Numbered from the stretch's first letter, positions 1 through 5,618 are shown. The stretch is DNA of 10,948 nt from Clostridiaceae bacterium (GCA_012799845.1 JAAZKL010000065.1:1-10948), one strand, 5' to 3'. The notes: generated from the letters alone by a model not told the origin. Translations and numbers: made by a program.

Positions 1-507
1 ATGAAACAACGTCTCGGGATCGCACAGGCCATGCTGAACGAGCCAAAACTTCTGATATGCGATGAGCCTACATCAGCGCTCGATCCGGTCGGCAGGAAGG
101 AAATACTTGATATTTTGTCGGCGGCCAAAGGAAAAACAACAATCTTATTTTCAACTCATATTTTGTCGGATGTTGAAAGAATTTGCGATCGTATTGCGGT
201 GCTGCATGGCGGAAAGCTTGCGCTTTGCGGAACGCTTTCTGAAATAAAGGATCGTTACAGGCATAATGGGTTCGTCCTTGAATTCGAGAATGAAAAAGAA
301 GCTTGCTTTTTCGAGAATGAGGAAGAGTTGAAGCAGCCGGCGATAAGCCTGTCACGCAATAAAAATGTCGTGACTGTGCTGATGAAAGGCCGCGATGTGG
401 ACGGACATTTTCTGCTGGATTTGTTATCGCGAGAGCGTATTGTCCCGTTGAAATTTGCAGTGATGGAACCTGCTTTGGAGAGCCTGTTTATGGAGGTGGT
501 TCGATGA
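1..507 (+). CDS. ABC transporter ATP-binding protein, C-terminal part (5' end outside window)
   Basis: This is the C-terminal part of an ABC ATPase that powers an ABC-2 type exporter at the cytoplasmic membrane. The gene is cut by the window edge. The first visible residues, MKQRLGIAQAML, are the stretch that directly follows the ABC signature motif, so this ATG is internal and the Walker A half lies upstream. Visible motifs are Walker B LLICDEP (residues 17-23), the D-loop SALD (25-28) and the H-loop histidine in STHILSD (His53). About 95 residues of a less conserved C-terminal domain follow, as in the CcmA/drug-export type of ATPase. The stop overlaps the permease start as ATGA, so the two are translationally coupled. 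The family is clear; the exported substrate cannot be told. Confidence 0.93.
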   Translation: MKQRLGIAQAMLNEPKLLICDEPTSALDPVGRKEILDILSAAKGKTTILFSTHILSDVERICDRIAVLHGGKLALCGTLSEIKDRYRHNGFVLEFENEKEACFFENEEELKQPAISLSRNKNVVTVLMKGRDVDGHFLLDLLSRERIVPLKFAVMEPALESLFMEVVR

Positions 508-1268
508 AAGGCTATTCAGCGTTTTTTAAGAAAGAGATATTCGAATATATAAAAACATATAAACTGTTTATTATGCTGATGGTTTTTGCGGCTTTCGGGA
601 TCACCAATCCTCTTATGGCAAAACTGCTGCCTGAACTTCTTGAAAGCCTTGTGACAGACGGTGTCATGATTACATTGCCGGAGCCGACCGCCTGCGATGC
701 ATGGACGCAGTTTTTCAAGAATGCAACGCAAGTCGGACTGTTTGTAATGGTTATTTTATTCAGTGGTGTTCTGTCCTCAGAGTTATCAAAGGGAACGCTT
801 ATCAATTTACTGACAAAAGGATTGTCCAGAACGGCGGTAATTCTTTCAAAATACACCTGTATGGCTATGACCTGGACTGCGAGTATTGCCCTGTGTTTCG
901 GGCTTACTTATGGTTACACGGTTTATCTTTTCCCGGAGGACGGAACATCGAATCTGTTGTTTTCTGTGTTCTGCTTATGGCTGTTTGGCTTGTATTTGCT
1001 GGCGGCGTTATTATTTTCAGCTTCATTGACAGGAAGCAATTATGGATGCCTGCTCATAACAGGTGTTGTCGTGGTTATCTGTATGATAATGAACATCATA
1101 CCTGCAGTGCATAGGTACAACCCCATTTCTTTATCGACGGATAATATGGGATTGATCATGAATTCCATAGAGGTGTCTTCTCTTTATAGCACTGTCGCGA
1201 TTTCCTGCCTGCTCTCGCTTATTTTTATTTCTCTTTCAGTACTTATATTTCGAAAGAAGCAATTGTGA
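504..1268 (+). CDS. ABC-2 type transporter permease
   Basis: A 254-residue integral membrane protein, the normal length for ABC-2 permeases. About six hydrophobic segments are visible, roughly at residues 20-44, 75-93, 110-135, 150-172, 176-200 and 226-249. The charged N-terminal amphipathic stretch (MKGYSAFFKKEIFEYIKTYK) and the cytoplasmic SSELSKGTL-x-LL-x-KGLSR segment after the second span are typical of the NosY/ABC-2 group; the latter is the probable contact region for the ATPase. The protein ends in the basic tail RKKQL. Its ATG lies inside the stop codon of the ATPase gene, so the pair forms one exporter with it. Nothing nearby tells what is moved; peptides, lipids or drugs are all possible. 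Confidence 0.9.
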   Translation: MKGYSAFFKKEIFEYIKTYKLFIMLMVFAAFGITNPLMAKLLPELLESLVTDGVMITLPEPTACDAWTQFFKNATQVGLFVMVILFSGVLSSELSKGTLINLLTKGLSRTAVILSKYTCMAMTWTASIALCFGLTYGYTVYLFPEDGTSNLLFSVFCLWLFGLYLLAALLFSASLTGSNYGCLLITGVVVVICMIMNIIPAVHRYNPISLSTDNMGLIMNSIEVSSLYSTVAISCLLSLIFISLSVLIFRKKQL

Positions 1269-1391
1269 CCAGTATCATATTTTGACTTTACAGAAGGCAT
1301 CAACGGATACGTACAAGCTGTCACCGCTGTTCCACCGTCCGTATAGAATGGCTGAATCAGGTGTTGCCAGCTTTCTTGATTCACCATTTTA
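1269..1391. other. Spacer after exporter operon, no convincing gene
   Basis: A 25-codon open stretch in the frame directly after the permease stop reads FDFTEGINGYVQAV and then stops near base 1346. It looks faintly protein-like and might be a gene tail left by a deletion, but it is too short to support. The minus-strand reading frame crossing this spacer overlaps the permease and has no ribosome binding site. Confidence 0.3.
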
Positions 1392-1420
1392 TTGAAAAAA
1401 ATCTACCCATATGATATATT
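1392..1420 (+). promoter_or_regulatory. Sigma-A promoter for the lipoprotein remnant
   Basis: The -35 box is TTGAAA (1392-1397), followed by a 17-bp spacer and the -10 box TATATT (1415-1420). A TG one base before the -10 makes it an extended -10 promoter. Transcription would start near 1427, giving a leader of about 48 bases before the TTG at 1475. The match is good although the gene it serves is broken. Confidence 0.6.
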
Positions 1421-1424
1421 AAGA

Positions 1425-1444
1425 AAAACAGATGGGCCTGTTTT
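1425..1444 (+). terminator. Hairpin at leader start, possible weak terminator of exporter operon
   Basis: A perfect 7-bp stem, AAAACAG paired with CTGTTTT, encloses a 6-base loop, and its 3' arm supplies a run of four T. It could end transcription from the exporter operon. It also sits right at the predicted start site of the next transcript, where it could stabilise the 5' end. The sequence does not separate these roles. Confidence 0.4.
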
Positions 1445-1474
1445 CCTTAAATATCATAATAAGGGGTGGTTCTC

Positions 1475-1688
1475 TTGAAAAACAGTATCAAGAGGCTTTG
1501 TGCAGTTTCGCTGGTAATCATGCTGCTGACTTCATGTGCAGTTTCCAATAATCGCATTGCTCAGGAATTACCCCAATTCAAATTCAACGGATCCTCGGAT
1601 TTTGATCGACCTGAATAATGCAGGGTACGGAGGAGTAATATCGCTTGGAGGAGAGACGATAAACAGGGTAAAGGGGCAATCGGGCTAA
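1475..1688 (+). pseudogene. Lipoprotein remnant, frameshifted
   Basis: A TTG start at 1475 has a strong ribosome binding site (AAGGGGTGG, 5 bases upstream). It opens a 47-codon frame that stops at 1618. The N-terminus is a classic lipoprotein signal: basic MKNSIKRL, a hydrophobic core VSLVIMLL, and a lipobox LTSC with the lipidated cysteine at residue 21. From about 1596 a second frame, offset by one base, carries protein-like sequence (LIDLNNAGYGGVISLGGET) to a TAA at 1686-1688. I infer a frameshift or small deletion between about 1540 and 1600 in what was a small secreted lipoprotein. Even joined, the product would be only about 70 residues, so more may have been lost. A functional short lipoprotein of 47 residues is the alternative. 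The family is not recognised. Confidence 0.5.
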
Positions 1689-1730
1689 AAGCCGGCAGAA
1701 GCCTCGAATGCTTTTGCTGGCTTTAGCTCA
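1682..1730 (+). terminator. Long hairpin after lipoprotein remnant
   Basis: A 15-bp stem (left arm 1688-1702, right arm 1710-1724) with two G-U pairs and a 7-base loop. It extends by 6 more pairs (1682-1687 with 1725-1730) past a single bulged A. It overlaps the end of the second lipoprotein frame. It probably terminates that transcript, but the usual run of U does not follow directly (AGTTATAACATTTT comes next). A structured RNA or a mobile palindrome is possible. Confidence 0.5.
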
Positions 1731-1783
1731 GTTATAACATTTTCCTCATACTCTGATAAAAAGTCCGGATCATTAAAAATTAA

Positions 1784-1814
1784 TGTAACCTTTTCCGGAT
1801 TTACAGGATGTTAT
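1784..1814 (+). promoter_or_regulatory. Possible ECF-type, autoregulatory promoter
   Basis: The motif TGTAACCTTTT (1784-1794) resembles the -35 box of ECF sigma promoters, with the AAC core. A -10-like TGTTAT (1809-1814) lies at ECF-like spacing. The site is about 30 bases upstream of a truncated ECF sigma gene, and ECF sigma genes commonly drive their own promoter. The assignment is by resemblance only. Confidence 0.35.
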
Positions 1815-1844
1815 TAGTGTAAGACAGAGGAGTGTGACAGACAA

Positions 1845-2090
1845 ATGATATCCCTGGCAAATACAGACGACAGCTTCATAAATATTTATAAAACGTACAG
1901 GAATACTGTATTCGGCATTGCGTTCAACTATACGAAAAGCAATGCTGATGCCTGTGATATCGTCCAGGACGTCTTCATCAAGTACCTTTCAAGCAAAAAT
2001 ACATTTAATGGTGATGAACATATTAAGGCATGGTTTATCCGGGTCACGATCAATGAAAGCAAAAAACATATGATGTCATCCTGGCGGTAA
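1845..2090 (+). pseudogene. ECF-type RNA polymerase sigma factor, truncated after region 2
   Basis: The 81-residue product matches the N-terminal half of an extracytoplasmic-function sigma-70 factor. FINIYKTYRNTVFGIAFNYTKSNADACDIVQDVFIKYL covers regions 2.1-2.2, which bind core polymerase. IKAWFIRVTINESKKHMMSSWR covers the region 2.3-2.4 helix that reads the -10 element. ECF factors are normally 160-190 residues; here the frame stops at 2088-2090, just where the linker to region 4 should begin, and no region 4 coding is found downstream in any frame. Instead the sequence runs into a minus-strand gene fragment. The ribosome binding site GAGGAG (1827-1832) is 12 bases from the ATG, rather long. 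No anti-sigma gene remains. Without region 4 it cannot read a -35 element, so it is very probably non-functional. Confidence 0.8.
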
Positions 2091-2256
2091 CGCCGCTTGG
2101 GAAACTGTTGATCGGAGAGACATGCAATATTGTCGCATCTGTCCGCTCCAACTCATTTGCAGATATGCCGTCCCGTGCCAGCAAAAGCATATCGCACTGG
2201 ATACCCATAGCTTCATAGACTTTCCTTATCTTATCATATGAAGGCTGATGATTCAT
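2091..2256 (-). pseudogene. N-terminal fragment of an unidentified protein, possibly RimK-like ATP-grasp
   Basis: Read on the minus strand from the ATG at 2256, the sequence is protein-like for about 55 residues: SYDKIRKVYEAMGIQCDMLLLARDG, then ATILHVSPINSFPSG. It loses that character at about 2090, exactly where the ECF sigma fragment of the other strand ends. The same frame stays open upstream of the ATG and reads NGRILYNQ. This recalls the start of RimK-type ATP-grasp ligases, which often begin with a short (K/N)G-x-(I/L)LYN strand followed by a helix. If so the true start is slightly upstream of 2256. The resemblance is weak and the family remains a guess. No ATP-grasp catalytic part is present, so this is a 3'-truncated remnant. 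Confidence 0.4.
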
Positions 2257-2505
2257 CTGGTTATATAAAATTCTCCCATTTTGGTTAATTTTATAATATC
2301 AGTTTAATTGTATACTTAATTCGTGAATTTGAAAAGAAGATACCCGCTTTTATGGTAACGTTTTTATGAGGATGAATCTAATTTCATAAGGTTGTATGTC
2401 ATATGGGAATTTTTTAATAAATGCAGCGGATATCAAATGGATCAATTCGTTGCACGGGAATACAGGTGACCGTGATATCTGTCACGGACTATGAAGCACA
2501 GGGTA
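2257..2505. other. AT-rich intergenic region, no gene seen
   Basis: About 250 bases without a credible reading frame. The left part is AT-rich and may hold the lost promoter of the minus-strand fragment. A 6-bp stem, CCGTGA with TCACGG (2470-2487), lies just downstream of the minus-strand nuclease gene. It lacks a U run, so it is at best a weak terminator for that gene. Confidence 0.5.
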
Positions 2506-3225
2506 TCAGAATGCAAATATATCTGTCAGCTTAACTTCAAGCCCGCTGAAAACCTTTGATTTTGCGATCATATCACCGATATAGGTGGTGTGGTCTTCTA
2601 TATCATACTTATCAAAATAATAAACGGAGACTTCTTTCTTGTCCGGGTCAACCATCCAGTATTCCTTAATGCCTGTCTTCATGTACAGGTCGAGTTTCTT
2701 AAGCATGTCCCTGGTTCTCGTAGACCTGGACAACACCTCCGCGACGAGTGTCGGTACGCCCTGGTATTTGCCGGATCCATCGACTTTGTCGGTATCGCAG
2801 ATGACGATGATATCAGGCTGTACGACGTTAATGTTGCTTTCGCTTTTCTTCAGCGTGACATCAAATGGAGAAGTCAGGGGTCTGCATTTCTTTCCCTTGA
2901 ACCAGTTGAAAAAAATACCGTAGATTTCTGAAACCGTGACCTGGTGGTTGTAGACTGGTGAAGCAAGCAAGTATACTTCGCCGTCTATATATTCGTACCG
3001 CAGATCTGATTTTTCAACCATTTTGAGGAATTCCTCATAGCTCAGTTTCCACCGGTCATTGAAAATGTAATTCGAGGCTTCTTCAGAAACGGCGGTTCTC
3101 TGTTCACAGGGAACTATTTTCGCGACCTCGCGGCCATTCTTCGTTATTATGACATCTTCCAGATCCACTGCGATTTTCAGGTATTTGCCAAAGCTATTCT
3201 GAACTTCTGTGGACGATACCTTCAA
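2506..3225 (-). CDS. Phd/YefM antitoxin-like domain fused to Uma2-type PD-(D/E)XK nuclease
   Basis: Single protein of 239 residues with two domains. Residues 1-42 (MKVSSTEVQNSFGKYLKIAV, then VIITKNGREVAKIVP) match the DNA-binding N-terminal fold of Phd/YefM antitoxins. Residues 52-239 match the Uma2 (DUF820) restriction-endonuclease-like family: W-x-LSYEEFL, RYEYIDGEVYLLASP, HQ at 94-95, VQPDIIVI with Asp138, LVAEVLSRST with Glu163, then a basic helix and KEYWMVDP at 187-194. Asp138 and Glu163 are the expected metal-binding residues. A GTG at 3232-3234 is possible, but the Shine-Dalgarno AAGGAG would overlap it; the TTG at 3223-3225 has a correct 7-base gap and starts the canonical MKVSxTE, so I prefer it. 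No separate toxin gene adjoins. The upstream operator array suggests self-repression through the Phd domain. Uma2 proteins are often annotated as endonucleases, but their role is poorly known. Confidence 0.85.
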   Translation of the reverse strand: MKVSSTEVQNSFGKYLKIAVDLEDVIITKNGREVAKIVPCEQRTAVSEEASNYIFNDRWKLSYEEFLKMVEKSDLRYEYIDGEVYLLASPVYNHQVTVSEIYGIFFNWFKGKKCRPLTSPFDVTLKKSESNINVVQPDIIVICDTDKVDGSGKYQGVPTLVAEVLSRSTRTRDMLKKLDLYMKTGIKEYWMVDPDKKEVSVYYFDKYDIEDHTTYIGDMIAKSKVFSGLEVKLTDIFAF

Positions 3226-3245
3226 ACTTACCACTCCTTTCTATG

Positions 3246-3318
3246 TTAGCTATATTATATAATATATTAGCTAATATGTCCATAATTAGCTAATATGATT
3301 TTTTACAATAGCTAATAT
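3246..3318. promoter_or_regulatory. Operator array of four TTAGCTAA-type repeats
   Basis: Four copies of a short palindrome centred on AGCTA occur at 3246-3253 (TTAGCTAT), 3266-3277 and 3285-3296 (both ATTAGCTAATAT), and 3308-3318 (ATAGCTAATAT). The AGC cores are 21, 19 and 22 bases apart, about two turns of the helix, so bound dimers would lie on one DNA face. The second copy sits between the -35 and -10 boxes and the first at the transcription start. Phd/YefM antitoxins repress their own promoters by binding short palindromes cooperatively, so these are the likely operators of the Phd domain encoded just downstream. Confidence 0.65.
3254..3282 (-). promoter_or_regulatory. Sigma-A promoter of the Phd-Uma2 gene
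   Basis: On the minus strand, the -35 box TGGACA (3277-3282) and a perfect -10 box TATAAT (3254-3259) are separated by exactly 17 bp. The start site would fall near 3247, giving a leader of about 22 bases to the TTG start. One operator-like repeat lies inside the spacer, so a bound repressor would block polymerase. Confidence 0.75.
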
Positions 3319-3342
3319 TGAAAGAGTCTTATCAAATCATAT

Positions 3343-3367
3343 TCCCGCAGCCGTAGCTGTCACGGGA
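3343..3367. repeat. GC-rich hairpin between divergent genes
   Basis: TCCCGCAGC (3343-3351) pairs with GCTG (3356-3359) and CGGGA (3363-3367), around a CGTA loop and a 3-base bulge. It is the only GC-rich structure in an AT-rich spacer between the minus-strand nuclease gene and the plus-strand C45 fragment. Its role is unknown. It lies upstream of both coding directions and has no U run. Confidence 0.35.
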
Positions 3368-3466
3368 GCCAGTCATCAAAGTCAGCAACTTTAATCAAAA
3401 CAATTTTGCCGGGCCGCATTATAATTTGCTTACAATCAGGAGAACATTATTGAAAGGGGAAGCAAT

Positions 3467-3838
3467 ATGAGCAATGTTAATGTGAAAGAAGCTATCTACA
3501 GGCACATCACATTAAAAGGGTCATCCTATGAGATCGGCAGGAAGGAAGCGGAACTGCTGCAGAAGTATTATCCGGCGGAGGTCGGGTTCTTCTTCAAGGG
3601 GAGTCACTTCATAAAGCCTGCACCAAAAGAAAGCATCAAAAAAACTATGAAATTGTTCGAACAGTTCTGCCCAAACGTCAACGAAGAGATAAAAGGCTTT
3701 GCATATTACTTCGGGCGTTCCGCGGAAGAAGTTATTTATTACTCGTTTGCATGTGTCAGCAAAGGGAACTGCGGGCAGTTCGCGGTACTTCCGCAGTTGT
3801 TCTTAAATTGTTGTATTTGGAAAGAAGATAAAATATAA
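3467..3838 (+). pseudogene. C45-type acyltransferase/peptidase, N-terminal fragment
   Basis: The 123-residue product resembles the start of the C45 family (acyl-CoA:6-aminopenicillanate acyltransferase-like, N-terminal-nucleophile fold). The parts are ITLKGSSYEIGRKEAELLQ (residues 15-33), a helical segment FCPNVNEEIKGFAYYFGRSAEEV, and GNCGQFAVLPQL (101-111), where Cys102 aligns with the nucleophile that would become the new N-terminus after self-cleavage. Family members are about 330-380 residues; here the match ends about nine residues after that cysteine and a short unrelated tail (FLNCCIWKEDKI) leads to the stop. The catalytic beta domain is missing, so this is a 3'-deleted gene. The start is well supported: GAAAGGGGAAG lies just upstream of the ATG, and a TATAAT (3420-3425) may be the -10 box. 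The deletion joint is near 3799. Confidence 0.65.
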
Positions 3839-3845
3839 GTATAAT
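3817..3845 (+). promoter_or_regulatory. Candidate sigma-A promoter for the VOC/hydrolase operon
   Basis: TTGGAA (3817-3822), a 17-bp spacer and TATAAT (3840-3845) lie at the tail of the C45 fragment, about 90 bases before the VOC start codon. The -10 is perfect and the -35 matches four of six positions. It may have been created or brought in by the deletion that cut the C45 gene. Confidence 0.5.
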
Positions 3846-3933
3846 TAAATAATGTATATGGTAAATTATTGCTTTATTATGGAGGGTTGATTTTCTTAAG
3901 GCAAAAGAAATCGCAGATCAGGAGGAAAAAGAT

Positions 3934-4347
3934 ATGCGTTTATCTCCATTGTTTGAGAATGTAGATTGTGTTTCATTTTATGTTGATGATATCGACGAAG
4001 GGCTCACATTCTACCAGAAGGCCTTGGGACTCAGACTCCTTTGGAGAACGGAAAATGCTTGTGGCTTGGGAATGCAGAATGGAATAACAGAATTAGTACT
4101 TGTTACACAACATAACCCGATGGTCGATATGAAAGTTGATTCTGTTGAAAAAGCATTGCCCGAATTTATTAAGGCAGGTGGAAAACTGGAATACGGACCA
4201 TTTGATATTGATATTGGGAAATGTGCTGTAGTGTCAGATCCTTGGGAAAATCGCTATTGTATTCTGGATATGAGTAAAGGAACCTATGATGTGGATGAGA
4301 ACGGCAATGTAATCAACGTATCGGTCAAGGATAAAAAATCTGATTGA
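3934..4347 (+). CDS. VOC-superfamily (glyoxalase/bleomycin-resistance fold) protein
   Basis: A 137-residue single-domain protein with the paired beta-alpha-beta-beta-beta pattern of the vicinal oxygen chelate superfamily. VDCVSFYVDDIDEGLTFYQKALGL (residues 10-33) is the first module. ITELVLV follows at 51-57, and the second module runs from about 64 to 112 (SVEKALPEFIKAGG, then VVSDPWENRYCILD). The start has a strong site (CAGGAGGAAAAAGAT before ATG). In metal-dependent members a histidine stands where Cys12 is found here, and the second-module ligand positions also look non-standard. A classical glyoxalase I or dioxygenase activity is therefore doubtful; a ligand-binding or resistance role is possible. 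The gene is followed after 14 bases by the hydrolase start, so the two are probably co-translated. Function beyond the fold cannot be assigned. Confidence 0.82.
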   Translation: MRLSPLFENVDCVSFYVDDIDEGLTFYQKALGLRLLWRTENACGLGMQNGITELVLVTQHNPMVDMKVDSVEKALPEFIKAGGKLEYGPFDIDIGKCAVVSDPWENRYCILDMSKGTYDVDENGNVINVSVKDKKSD

Positions 4348-4361
4348 GAGAAGGAATAAGC

Positions 4362-5618
4362 GTGGCAGATAGTATTTACTATCCGACGAGATCATGGAAA
4401 GAATCATTACTGGAAAAACAGGATATAGATCCCGGTATCTTTGAGAAAATGCTTAATGCCATAAAAGAAGACTTTCGGCATGTTAACAGCATATTGGCTA
4501 TAAAAAATGGCAGCATAATATTTGAAAAGTACTTTAATGGATATAATAAATATTCACTGCAGAATACAGCCTGCATTTTTAAAAGCTTCATTTCCGCGGC
4601 AGTGGGAACAGCATTGAACAAAAATATCATCGGTTCACTGGATGAGAGGATAGCAGACATTTTTAAAAACCAGGTGCCGGATCCGATTGATGAAAACATT
4701 CGCAAGATAACATTGAAGCATGCATTGACAAACAGCACAGGACTAAATTGGCGTCCTCCCGAGTATTACAGTAATCCTGACAATCTTATATATGATGACA
4801 TCCGCCTTGCTTTTGAGTTGGATGTCATAAGTGAACCGGGCAGAGTATTCTCTTATAAACCCGATCCCCAAATCCTTGTATATTCATTATCACATCTTTC
4901 AGGCGAGGATTTTATAAAATACGTAGATGCCAACTTGTTCAGGCCCATGGGAATAGTTGATTATCAATGGGATCCGGGTTTCAATACAATAGAGGATCTA
5001 AGGCTTACAGCGAGAGACATTGCAAAACTGGGTTATTTATATTTGTGCAATGGAACGTGGGAAGACAAGACGCTTATTTCGAATGATTATATTGCCGAAT
5101 CTACTATGCCGCAAATATGGGCAGATTATCCCGAACAGGGAGATTTCGGCTACTTATGGTGGATCAGTGAATTGCATGGAAATAAAGTATATTACTCCAG
5201 TGGATTCGGAGGGCAGTATTTATATGTCATACCCCGGTATGATATGATTGTAGTAGTAACTTCAAGAATGGACAAACCGCACCCGGAGAATAAGTTAATA
5301 GTCAGGAACCTTATTGAAGATATATCGGTCAGCAATAAAAATGCAGTAACCAGGAGGGGATGGCCTGTGGAAAAAAGCTTATTCTCGCATTACAATTTGA
5401 CAAAAGAAGATAAGGGCAGGTTGCTTGATGAGATCAGGAACTATTTCTACCAGGAAAGAGATGAGCAAATTGGATATATCGCATCAGAAAGCTTGTTGGA
5501 ATTCTTCCTGAACACTTTGGGCAAATACATATATAACAAGGCGCTAGACGATGTGAGAACCTGGTTTGAGAAAAGGATGGAAGACCTGGAATCTGATTTT
5601 TACGCTATTTATAAGTAA
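4362..5618 (+). CDS. Beta-lactamase-fold hydrolase with Cys nucleophile position, fused to DUF2164-like domain
   Basis: Protein of 418 residues. Residues 1-325 match the class C beta-lactamase/PBP4*-type serine hydrolases: ILAIKNGSIIFEKYFNGY (44-61), the active-site region TACIFKSFIS (69-78), LKHALTNSTGLNW (118-130), FSYKPDPQIL (163-172), DLRLTARDIAKLGYLYL and SSGFGGQYLYVIP (279-291). In the SxxK motif the serine is Cys71 with Lys74 kept; Tyr165 aligns with the YxN motif. Residues about 346-418 (LTKEDKGRLLDEIRNYF, ERDEQIGYIASESLLEFFL, GKYIYNKALDD) match the normally free-standing DUF2164 family. There is no signal peptide, so it is probably cytoplasmic. A TTG at 4344 overlaps the previous stop, but GTG 4362 has GAAGGA six bases upstream and is the better start. 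Hydrolase fold firm, substrate unknown. Confidence 0.85.
   Translation: MADSIYYPTRSWKESLLEKQDIDPGIFEKMLNAIKEDFRHVNSILAIKNGSIIFEKYFNGYNKYSLQNTACIFKSFISAAVGTALNKNIIGSLDERIADIFKNQVPDPIDENIRKITLKHALTNSTGLNWRPPEYYSNPDNLIYDDIRLAFELDVISEPGRVFSYKPDPQILVYSLSHLSGEDFIKYVDANLFRPMGIVDYQWDPGFNTIEDLRLTARDIAKLGYLYLCNGTWEDKTLISNDYIAESTMPQIWADYPEQGDFGYLWWISELHGNKVYYSSGFGGQYLYVIPRYDMIVVVTSRMDKPHPENKLIVRNLIEDISVSNKNAVTRRGWPVEKSLFSHYNLTKEDKGRLLDEIRNYFYQERDEQIGYIASESLLEFFLNTLGKYIYNKALDDVRTWFEKRMEDLESDFYAIYK

Noticed and set aside
1184..1387. Minus-strand frame overlapping the permease end
   Set aside because: No ribosome binding site, lies largely antisense to the permease and covers the spacer; composition not protein-like.
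2470..2487. CCGTGA/TCACGG stem as terminator of the nuclease gene
   Set aside because: Only 6 bp and no T run on the minus strand; kept as a note in the intergenic entry.
3246..3318. Repeats at 3246-3318 as a CRISPR array
   Set aside because: Repeat units are only 8-12 bases, with spacers shorter than 15 bases and no unique spacer content; they fit operators far better.
2506..3466. A classical two-gene toxin-antitoxin locus around the Phd domain
   Set aside because: No RelE, Doc or other toxin-like frame adjoins on either strand; the antitoxin-like domain is fused to the nuclease instead.
4344..4361. TTG 4344 as the hydrolase start
   Set aside because: It overlaps the VOC stop but has no good Shine-Dalgarno; GAAGGA is correctly placed for GTG 4362.
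5020..5247. Plus-strand frame inside the hydrolase
   Set aside because: Shadow of a convincing hydrolase domain in the main frame.
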